From Chthonomonadales bacterium (GTDB lineage Bacteria > Armatimonadota > Chthonomonadetes > Chthonomonadales > CAJBBX01): a DNA stretch of 44,536 nucleotides. The stretch covers positions 1 to 44,536 of the forward strand of contig JADLGO010000045.1 in the NCBI GenBank assembly GCA_020849275.1. Direction: 5' to 3'. The notes beneath the pieces were generated by a model. The model was given only the letters and a program-made list of their open reading frames with translations. It was not told where the DNA came from and searched no databases. Within the stretch, counting starts at the first letter, position 1. Every line of letters starts with the position of its first letter. The position numbers were made by a program, and so were the translations under genes. Below, one piece after another: positions 1-6,530 of this stretch.

Positions 1-74
1 AAGCTTGCCCAAAACCTCCAAACGCCGCTGTTGTCTGACGCTCAATGTGATTGTCCCCATACCCATTAGCATGC

Positions 75-126
75 GGACAAAGTCCCTGAGCAATAACACC
101 GGACATATTCCCTGAGCAGTTACACC
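75..126. repeat. Two-copy 26-bp tandem repeat, possible insertion-sequence end
   Basis: Two adjacent 26-bp units (75-100 and 101-126) both begin GGACA, share the core TCCCTGAGCA and end in ACACC, with four mismatches. The surrounding first ~170 bases are clearly less GC-rich than the rest of the window. Short multiple repeats of this kind are typical of the ends of some insertion sequences, for example IS21-type. No transposase is visible because the window starts here, so the identity is a guess. Confidence 0.45.
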
Positions 127-141
127 CCGCTCACGGAACCC

Positions 142-170
142 TTGACAGCCGCCCGATTCGGTACTACAAT
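142..170 (+). promoter_or_regulatory. Sigma-70 promoter, TTGACA-17-TACAAT
   Basis: A perfect -35 TTGACA (142-147) is followed after exactly 17 bases by TACAAT (165-170), so transcription should start near 177. It lies just downstream of the tandem repeat and points at the exported-protein gene at 416, leaving a leader of about 240 nt. Confidence 0.7.
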
Positions 171-415
171 GCGAGTCACCGCTTGCGTTCCCCCCGCGCG
201 CGAGGAGTGTGGCGATGACGCGCCTCCTGCCGCATTGGCCTGACGTTCGCCGCGCCTCCACGACCGGCTGCCCGGGCGGCCCTGGTGTGCGTCTACCCCC
301 CCGTGCTCGCGCTCCTCCTCTCTGCTTGCCGCGCCTGACTGCGCGCGCCCACATGCGGGCGCGCCCCGTGGCATGGCCGGGACACCGCCCGGCCGCGAAG
401 GAGAGGGGGATCGTC

Positions 416-952
416 ATGTCTCTTTGTCGCTCGATCGGCCTGCTCGCGCTCGTCGCGGCGGCCACCCCATGCGCGACGAGCGCCCACGCCGACTGGGTCT
501 CACAGGGGTACTCGTATGTGCGGACGGTCTGGAAGAGGACCCCTCAGCCAGGCACCGGCGTGACGTGGTCCGCCGGCGCCTCCGGCGCCACCGTCACGGC
601 GGACACCGACGCCGACAGCACCTGTGGCGCCGAGATCGCGTTCATGACCTCCTGGTACTGGAACGGGCAGGGCCAGTATTACCAGCCCTACACCCAGCTC
701 ACCGCCAACAAACTGGAAGGGTCGGCCGAGTCGGGTGCATGGGCGGAGGCGGGCTTCTCCATCGATCCGGTCATGCGCATCGGCAAGGACACCGACGCCG
801 ACGGCAACCCGTTCTCGATCATGGTCGTCGACCAACGTCGCTACTGCTTCCATCAGGGCAGCGGCTTCGGATTCACAGCCTGGGCGGATACCGACGGCCG
901 CAACAGCGGCTCGGCGCAGGCGACCTCCCACGTCTATTGCACGGCTCCTTGA
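416..952 (+). CDS. Exported protein of unknown function, 178 aa
   Basis: I do not recognise a family. The start at 416 was chosen because it opens with a typical Sec signal peptide (basic MSLCR, then a hydrophobic stretch ending near A-H-A-D around residue 27) and has AAGGAGAGGGGG upstream at 398-409. The frame stays open back to a GTG at 209 and an ATG at 215, the latter with GAGGAG at 202-207. That 67-residue extension is Arg/Pro-rich with no domain character, so it is more likely untranslated leader. The mature part is rich in Thr, Ser, Ala, Gly, Trp and Tyr and has three cysteines, the last four residues from the end (YCTAP). This fits a small extracytoplasmic, possibly disulfide-bonded protein. 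It is followed after 56 bp by another exported protein. Confidence 0.7.
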   Translation: MSLCRSIGLLALVAAATPCATSAHADWVSQGYSYVRTVWKRTPQPGTGVTWSAGASGATVTADTDADSTCGAEIAFMTSWYWNGQGQYYQPYTQLTANKLEGSAESGAWAEAGFSIDPVMRIGKDTDADGNPFSIMVVDQRRYCFHQGSGFGFTAWADTDGRNSGSAQATSHVYCTAP

Positions 953-1008
953 CCGGGCCGAATCAGGGGCCGACCGCCAGGGCGGCCCCGTTCAACGGAG
1001 GGAACACC

Positions 1009-2574
1009 ATGAACCCCACGCAGGGCGCGCGCGGCTCGCGGCTCGTGCGTCGCGCCGCGCTGGCCGCCCTCCTCGTGGCCGCCGCCTGGCCCCCGGCGGC
1101 AAGGGCGCAGATCCAATGGGACGCCGAGCTCCGGACTGAGACCCTTCCCGCCGACCCGCCGCAGCTCGCCCTGGTCATCGACCACGCCAGCACCTACCCT
1201 CGCGGCCGCGCCAAGGTCGCGGGCGACAGCAGGCGCGACCTCCTCGCGCAACTCGCCACGAAGCTCGATTACACCCTCGAATGGCCGCGGCCCAACGTGG
1301 CGCTGCTGCGCAAGCGCTTCGACGACCGGCGCGAGCGACCCCAGTTCGCCCTCTCCGAGATGCGCGGCATGGCGCGCCGCGCCCTGCGGCTCCTGGGCGC
1401 CACGAACCTGCAGTGGGCCGGCAAGATGGCCGCGGGAAAGGAGTGGGGCGATCGACTGCGCGAGCTGGCCGCCTCTCTCTCGGCCGAGCAGGTGGAGGCG
1501 CTGAGGCTGGGCCGTCAGCTCACGCCCGCCGACCTGACCTCCGAGCAGCGCTCCCTGCTGGAGGTGGCGCTCGTGGCGCGGGTCCGTGGCTATCCCGCCA
1601 GCTTCTGGGCGGGCCTGCGCGACCTGCTTGCGCGCGTGGAGGACGCCTACCTCACCGTGGACCCGGGCCACGCCGGCCAGGCCGAGGCGCGCCTCGTGGT
1701 GCCCGGCAGCCCCCGGGCCGCGCCGTTCTTCAGCCTGGGCTCCTGGAGCCCGGCCGGCCCCGAGCCGGAGCCGGACCCGCCGCCCCCTCCCGCGGAGGCG
1801 CTGCGGCCCGGCCAGGCGCCGGAGCGGCCCAGATACCTCCCGGACCCATCCGGTGACCCGCTCCTGCAGTCGGTCTACCCGAGCCGGGGCCGGAGGACTC
1901 TTGGCGCGCTGCTGCGGGAGGTGAGCGAGTCGGCCGTCGGCGGGCTGCGGCTGGAGGCGTCGCCGGAACTGGAGGACCACGCCCTGACGGTGGAGGTCGC
2001 GGGCCTGCGCGCGGGCACCCTGATGCAGGTGCTGGCCCTGGTGGGCAACTGGGAATGGGCGAGGCGGGAGGATGGCTCGCGGGTGCTGCGGGTGGTCGAA
2101 CCCAGGTCTCCGGGCTCGCTGAGCCCGGACGTGGCGGTGGAGCGCAGCCTCCCTCGCGACCTGTGGAGCTACCTGACCGCGAGCGAACGCGGGCGGGCCG
2201 GCCGCTCGCCCAACGCATCGCAGATCCGGAGCCGCGCCGACCGGTGCGCGGATGATGCGATCGCCGAGCTTCTGGAGGTGTGCCGGCGCAAGCTGCGACC
2301 GGGTGAGCGTTACGACTGGGCCAGGCTCCGCCCGGCGGACCGTGAGAACGTGTTGGCGGTGCTGGTCGGGCGGATGCTGGGGGAGGCGGTGAGCGACGCG
2401 GCGCGGATGCGATGGGAGTCCGTCGCGGATGCCTCTCGCATCCAGATCCGTCTGGAGAACGAGGGGCTGACGGTCTACCTGCCGCAGAAGGGCGGCGACT
2501 TCATGGGCTTCGGCCAGAACGTGCTGCGAGACGAGATGACGGGACAGCCTGTGCGCCCGGGCCCCGGCTGGTAA
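1009..2574 (+). CDS. Secreted protein with possible STN/secretin-like short domains, 521 aa
   Basis: The ATG at 1009 follows CGGAGGG (994-1000) and starts a clear signal peptide (RLVRRAALAALLVAAAW, cleavage near ARA-Q around residue 32). The frame is open much further upstream but that part is a shadow of the previous gene. Two stretches, about residues 40-105 and 290-365, have the amphipathic beta-alpha-beta look of the short domains of secretins and TonB-dependent receptors (a run like TLGALLREVSES, then LTVEVAGLRAGTLMQVL). A Pro/Glu-rich linker (PEPEPDPPPPP) separates an alpha-helical middle from the second stretch. No beta-barrel or secretin domain is present. The STN resemblance is by eye only. 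It probably shares the promoter of the preceding gene. Confidence 0.65.
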   Translation: MNPTQGARGSRLVRRAALAALLVAAAWPPAARAQIQWDAELRTETLPADPPQLALVIDHASTYPRGRAKVAGDSRRDLLAQLATKLDYTLEWPRPNVALLRKRFDDRRERPQFALSEMRGMARRALRLLGATNLQWAGKMAAGKEWGDRLRELAASLSAEQVEALRLGRQLTPADLTSEQRSLLEVALVARVRGYPASFWAGLRDLLARVEDAYLTVDPGHAGQAEARLVVPGSPRAAPFFSLGSWSPAGPEPEPDPPPPPAEALRPGQAPERPRYLPDPSGDPLLQSVYPSRGRRTLGALLREVSESAVGGLRLEASPELEDHALTVEVAGLRAGTLMQVLALVGNWEWARREDGSRVLRVVEPRSPGSLSPDVAVERSLPRDLWSYLTASERGRAGRSPNASQIRSRADRCADDAIAELLEVCRRKLRPGERYDWARLRPADRENVLAVLVGRMLGEAVSDAARMRWESVADASRIQIRLENEGLTVYLPQKGGDFMGFGQNVLRDEMTGQPVRPGPGW

Positions 2575-2605
2575 CCACCGCTCACCCTCCGGAGGGGCGG
2601 CGCGC

Positions 2606-2633
2606 CGTCGCGCTTCCGGGGGGCGGAGCGACG
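2606..2633. terminator. Possible stem-loop terminator after the 1009-2574 gene
   Basis: CGTCGC (2606-2611) pairs with GCGACG (2628-2633) and the inner CTTCCG/CGGAG extends the stem with one bulge. There is no T-run. It lies between the upstream stop codon and the next promoter, where a terminator is expected. A 12-bp palindrome CCCTCCGGAGGG lies at 2585-2596. Confidence 0.3.
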
Positions 2634-2657
2634 CGCGCCTCGCGGCCGGAGACGCGT

Positions 2658-2686
2658 TTGACGCTGCCGGCGCCCCCCGGTATAAT
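2658..2686 (+). promoter_or_regulatory. Sigma-70 promoter, TTGACG-17-TATAAT, placing +1 on the start codon
   Basis: The -35 TTGACG (2658-2663) and consensus -10 TATAAT (2681-2686) are 17 bases apart. A start site seven bases past the -10 is 2693, the first base of the GTG start codon of the next gene. Confidence 0.8.
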
Positions 2687-2692
2687 GCGCGC

Positions 2693-3388
2693 GTGGAGAC
2701 CCCCTTCGTCGGCGCCCGAGCGGCCCTGTTCGACCTCGACGGCACGCTGATCGAGACGCACATCGACTTCGGCCAGATGAAGCACGAGGTGCTGCGCTTG
2801 GCGGAGGCGCACGGCGTCGATCGCGCGCCTCTGGAGCCGCTCGACATCCTCTCGGCGGTTGAGGCGGGGCGCGAGGCGCGCAAGGTTGCGGCCGGCGAGT
2901 GGGCTGCGCGGGCGTTCCGCATGGAGGCGTTCGCGCTTCTTGAACGAATCGAGGCGGCGCAGTGCGCCTCTCCGATCCCCATCGCCGGGGCGGGCGAGTT
3001 GCTCCACCATCTGCGGCTGCGCGGCGTGGCGGTCGGGATCGTGACTCGGAACTGTGCGCGTGTGTCGCGCCGACTGCTCGAGGCCGGCGGCCTCGCCTGC
3101 GACGTGCTCGTGACGCGCGACGACGTCGAGCGCCCCAAGCCGGACCCGGGCCATCTGCGCGCCGCACTCCGCGCGATGGGGTTCGGCGGCGAGGGCGACG
3201 CGCGCACGGCCAGCGTCATGGTAGGCGACCACTGGATGGACGTGGCGGCGGGCCGCGCGGCCGGGCTCTGGACGGTGGGCATCCTGCGCGGCCGCGAGCC
3301 CGCCGCCTTCGCGCCCGCCGCGCCCGACCTGCTGGTGCCAAGCATGGCGGCCCTCGCCGAGCGCGTGTGCGGCCGGGCGGGGGCATGA
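2693..3388 (+). CDS. HAD-superfamily phosphatase, phosphoglycolate-phosphatase type
   Basis: This 231-aa protein carries all four HAD motifs: the nucleophile motif LFDLDGTL near residue 11, the threonine of VGIVTRN, the lysine of RPKPDPG, and VGDHWMDVAAG with two metal-site aspartates. A helical cap (about residues 20-95) sits between motifs I and II, as in phosphoglycolate phosphatase/Gph-like C1-cap enzymes. The substrate is not predictable. The start must be GTG 2693: the next in-frame ATG, at 2777, would remove the nucleophile, and upstream in-frame codons lie inside the promoter. There is no ribosome-binding site, since the predicted transcript begins at the start codon. The next gene follows after 25 bp and is probably co-transcribed. 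Confidence 0.88.
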   Translation: METPFVGARAALFDLDGTLIETHIDFGQMKHEVLRLAEAHGVDRAPLEPLDILSAVEAGREARKVAAGEWAARAFRMEAFALLERIEAAQCASPIPIAGAGELLHHLRLRGVAVGIVTRNCARVSRRLLEAGGLACDVLVTRDDVERPKPDPGHLRAALRAMGFGGEGDARTASVMVGDHWMDVAAGRAAGLWTVGILRGREPAAFAPAAPDLLVPSMAALAERVCGRAGA

Positions 3389-3413
3389 GGCTGCCGGCGC
3401 CTGGAGCATCCAC

Positions 3414-4739
3414 ATGAGCCACGATGCCGAGGGGCCGCACCCGGGCCGCCTGCGCCTGCCGCCGGGATCGCCCCCCGTTTCCGACATTGCGAGCTTTTGC
3501 TCCCACGAGCACTGGGGCAGCATCGCGTCGATCGGCATGGCCGCCGAGGGTTTCCGCGCCGACACGGAGGCGGGCGCACTGCCCTTCCGGCGCACGGGCC
3601 TGCGCGATCTTCTGCTGGATCCCTACCTCGGCGGCTGGGCCGCCGCCGCGCGCCCGCCCGGATCGGGCCCTCCGGCCGACGACGCGCCGCTCACGGCCGT
3701 GCTTGCCGACCTCGCCCCCCATCGACTCACCGGCGCCTTCCGGTGCCTGCGCCGCGGCATCGCCGCCCTGCACGGCCACGACATCATCGCCGCAGATGCC
3801 GGCGCACTCGAGCGTCTCGACGCGGCGATTGCCATGCGCTACGATCGTCTCTTCGATTGGCACCGCCATGCCATGGCGGTGGCGCGCCTCGCCCATCCCG
3901 TGCGGCCGGTGCACCCCGAGTACTATCTGCGCCGGCCGTCCGAGGCGCCGGCCGACGACGAGGCGCGGCTGATCCATACCGTCATGCGCGTGGACGGTCT
4001 CATGTCGTTCTGGCAACCCGCCTCGCCCCGGCGTGAGGCACTGGCGCGCGCCGTCGGCGTGGACCCCGCCGATGCGCCGAGCTGGAGCGAGTTCGTCGGT
4101 CGGTTGCTGGAACTGGCCGCGCGCGGCGGCGCCGTGGGCATCAAGCAGCTTCAGGCCTACACGCGCCCGCTTGCCTTCGAGCCGCGCGACGACTCCGCCA
4201 TCCGCTGGCGGGGCGACCTGGACGGCACGGAGGCGCGCGCCTTCGAGGACTGGGTGATGCACGCCTGCTGCCGCCACGCGCACGACCGGGGGTGGCCGCA
4301 CCAGGTCCATGTCGGAACGCATAACCTGGCCCAGTCCTCGCCGCTCCCTCTCGCGGCGCTCGCGAGGCGCTACCCGCGCATGAAGATCGTGCTGCTGCAC
4401 TGCTGGCCCTTCCTGTCCGAAGCGGGCTGGCTCGCGAAGCACCACGCCAACGTGCATCTGGACACCTGCTGGCAGGCCGTCCTGAACCCGGCGTTCCTTG
4501 GAGACGCTCTGCGACAGTGGCTCGGCTACGTGCCGCTGCACAAGGTAACGTGCGGCCACGACGCCACGTCCATCGAGATGGCGGCCGGATCGGCGCTCTT
4601 CACGCGGGAGGCGGTCGCCGCCGCGGTGTCCGGCGGCGCGCTCGGCTGCGCGCGCGACGACGCCGGGCGGGCGGCGACCGCCCTCCTGCACGACAACGCG
4701 GCGCGCCTCTACGGCGTGGGCGAGCCCGCATCCGCATGA
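3414..4739 (+). CDS. Metal-dependent amidohydrolase-superfamily protein, 441 aa
   Basis: The protein shows the spaced metal-ligand pattern of TIM-barrel amidohydrolases (Amidohydro_2 type): H31-x-H33 in SHEHWGS, K244 in GIKQLQAY (possible carboxylated lysine or Schiff-type position), H299 and H303 in HVGTHN, H329 in LLHCWPF and D383 in CGHDATS. The CGHDATSIEM segment resembles proteins related to uronate isomerase and 2-pyrone-type hydrolases. The substrate is unknown. ATG 3414 has GGAG at 3403-3406. The stop overlaps the start of the downstream glycosyltransferase by ATGA, so it is coupled to the glycan genes and may act on a sugar acid or derivative, which is inference. Confidence 0.8.
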   Translation: MSHDAEGPHPGRLRLPPGSPPVSDIASFCSHEHWGSIASIGMAAEGFRADTEAGALPFRRTGLRDLLLDPYLGGWAAAARPPGSGPPADDAPLTAVLADLAPHRLTGAFRCLRRGIAALHGHDIIAADAGALERLDAAIAMRYDRLFDWHRHAMAVARLAHPVRPVHPEYYLRRPSEAPADDEARLIHTVMRVDGLMSFWQPASPRREALARAVGVDPADAPSWSEFVGRLLELAARGGAVGIKQLQAYTRPLAFEPRDDSAIRWRGDLDGTEARAFEDWVMHACCRHAHDRGWPHQVHVGTHNLAQSSPLPLAALARRYPRMKIVLLHCWPFLSEAGWLAKHHANVHLDTCWQAVLNPAFLGDALRQWLGYVPLHKVTCGHDATSIEMAAGSALFTREAVAAAVSGGALGCARDDAGRAATALLHDNAARLYGVGEPASA

Positions 4740-5596
4740 CGCTCTCCATCGTGATCGTGAACTGGAACACGCGCGAGTACCTCCTCGGCGCGCTCGCGTC
4801 CATCTACGCGCACCCGCCCCCCTTCCCGTTCGAGGTGGTGGTGGTGGACAACGCCTCGCAGGATGGCAGCGCGGAGGCTGTCCGCGAGCGCTACCCGCGG
4901 GCGCGCCTGCTGGCGAACGCCGACAACGCGGGCTATGCGCGGGGCAACAACCAGGGGTTGGCGGAGGCGCGTGGACGGTACGTGCTGCTGCTGAACCCGG
5001 ATGTGGTGGTGCCCGCTGACGCGCTGGAGAGGGCCGTGCGATGCGCCGATAGCGCGCCGGACGTGGGGGCCGTCGCGGTGCGGCTCGCGAGCCCCGACGG
5101 CACCGTTCAGCCGTCCGTGCGCGGCTTCCCCACTCCGGAGGCCCTGCTGTGGGAGGTAACTGGACTCAGCCGGCTATTCCCGCAGTGCCGCCGCCTTGGC
5201 GCCTACCGCATGGCGTGGTTCGGGTACGATCGAGAGGCGAACGTGGACCAGCCGATGGGCACCTTCCTGTTGATTACCCGGGAGGCGCTTTCGGACGTTG
5301 GTCCTCTGGACGAGCGGTTCCCGATCTTCTTCAACGAGGTGGACTGGTGCTACCGCGCGAGGCGCCGGGGATGGCGAATCCGGTTCACGCCGCAGGCCAC
5401 GGTGACCCACTTCGGCGGCGGGAGCACGCGGCAGGTGAGCGCGGAGATGGCCTGGGAGTCGCGCCGTGGCCTGCTCGGCTTTTATCGCAAGCATTACGCG
5501 TCGCCCGTCTTCGCCCCCGTATACTGGATCGCGGCCGCCTCGTCATGGCTGCACGCCTGGTGGACGGCTCGAGGGCGGACCGTGCGCGCCGCATGA
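4736..5596 (+). CDS. Family 2 glycosyltransferase, rhamnosyltransferase-like
   Basis: This is a 286-aa GT-A fold enzyme. It opens with LSIVIVNWNT, followed by VVVVDNASQDGS (nucleotide-sugar binding), ANADNAGYARGNNQG, the DxD-equivalent LNPDVVV near residue 84, and the acceptor-side motif NEVDWCYRARRRGW near residue 200. This motif order is that of WbbL/RfbF-type GT2 enzymes that transfer rhamnose or related sugars to a lipid-linked glycan on the cytoplasmic face. The ATG overlaps the previous stop by 4 bp (ATGA), and I see no separate ribosome-binding site, consistent with translational coupling. A short hydrophobic C-terminal segment (PVYWIAAASSWLHAWW) may touch the membrane. Confidence 0.9.
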   Translation: MTLSIVIVNWNTREYLLGALASIYAHPPPFPFEVVVVDNASQDGSAEAVRERYPRARLLANADNAGYARGNNQGLAEARGRYVLLLNPDVVVPADALERAVRCADSAPDVGAVAVRLASPDGTVQPSVRGFPTPEALLWEVTGLSRLFPQCRRLGAYRMAWFGYDREANVDQPMGTFLLITREALSDVGPLDERFPIFFNEVDWCYRARRRGWRIRFTPQATVTHFGGGSTRQVSAEMAWESRRGLLGFYRKHYASPVFAPVYWIAAASSWLHAWWTARGRTVRAA

Positions 5597-5624
5597 GCGC
5601 GGCGAGCGGACAGGAGCGCTGAGC

Positions 5625-6527
5625 TTGACGGAAGCCCGCGGCGACGTGGACCTTACGATCATCATCATCAACTGGAACACGCGAGACGAGTTACGGGACA
5701 GCCTGGCCTCGATCCGCGCGCGACCGCACCGGCACACCGTGGAAGTGGTGGTCTCCGACAACGCCTCCTCGGACGGCAGTCGCGCGATGCTCGCCGAGGA
5801 GTTCGCCGACGTTCGGCTGATCGTCAGTCCAAGCAACGCGGGCTTCGGCGCCGGCAACAACCGCGCCATCCCGGCGGCGCGCGGGCGCTTCGTTATGTTC
5901 CTGAACTCCGACACCATCGTCACGCCGGGCGCCCTGGATTCCCTCGTCGAGTTCGCCGACGCGCACCCGGACATCGGCATCGTGGGGCCCAGGCTCCTGA
6001 ACAGGGACGGCAGCCTTCAGTACTCGTGCCGGCACTTCCCGAACCTGGGCACGGGCTTCTTCCGCAACACGCCACTGGGTCGCCTCTTCCCGCGCAACCG
6101 CTTCAACCAGGACTACCTGCTCACCGACTGGGACCACGCCACCGAGCGCGACGTGGACTGGGTTTCGGGCGCGGCGCTGATGATCCGCCGGGAGGCGCTC
6201 GATCGGCTCGGGGGCTTCGACGAGGGCTTCTTCATGTACTGCGAGGACGTTGACCTCTGCTACCGCGCGCACGAGGCCGGCTGGCGGGTGGTGTACCAGC
6301 CGAACGCGGTGATCTACCATATCATCGGGAGGAGCACCGACAAGGTGCCGACGCGCATGACCTACCACTTCCACAAGAGCATGTACCGCTTCTATCAGAA
6401 GCACTATCGGGAGCGCACGCCGATCCTCGTCCGGCCGCTCATCGTTCCTGGCCTCGTCGCGCGCGCAACCGGACAGATCGTGCGCTATCGGTGGCGCCAC
6501 CTGCGGCGGCGTCTCCGAGGAGCCTGA
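5625..6527 (+). CDS. Family 2 glycosyltransferase, rhamnosyltransferase-like paralogue
   Basis: This 300-aa protein is built like its upstream neighbour: LTIIIINWNTRDEL, VVSDNASSDGS, PSNAGFGAGNNR, FLNSDTIV as the DxD-equivalent, and YCEDVDLCYRAHEAGW. The two are probably an old tandem duplication working on successive sugars of one repeat unit. The TTG at 5625 was chosen because AGGAG sits at 5612-5616 with 8-base spacing. The alternative GTG at 5646 has no such site. The C-terminus is basic and amphipathic (RYRWRHLRRRLRGA), consistent with peripheral membrane association. It lies 28 bp after the first transferase and 3 bp before the polymerase/ligase gene, so one operon is likely. Confidence 0.88.
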   Translation: MTEARGDVDLTIIIINWNTRDELRDSLASIRARPHRHTVEVVVSDNASSDGSRAMLAEEFADVRLIVSPSNAGFGAGNNRAIPAARGRFVMFLNSDTIVTPGALDSLVEFADAHPDIGIVGPRLLNRDGSLQYSCRHFPNLGTGFFRNTPLGRLFPRNRFNQDYLLTDWDHATERDVDWVSGAALMIRREALDRLGGFDEGFFMYCEDVDLCYRAHEAGWRVVYQPNAVIYHIIGRSTDKVPTRMTYHFHKSMYRFYQKHYRERTPILVRPLIVPGLVARATGQIVRYRWRHLRRRLRGA

Positions 6528-6530
6528 GCC

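Noticed and set aside
934-3579. Minus-strand open frame of 881 codons over the secreted-protein and HAD genes
   Set aside because: Low-complexity Arg/Pro/Ala translation and no ribosome-binding site; the plus-strand genes have motifs and promoters.
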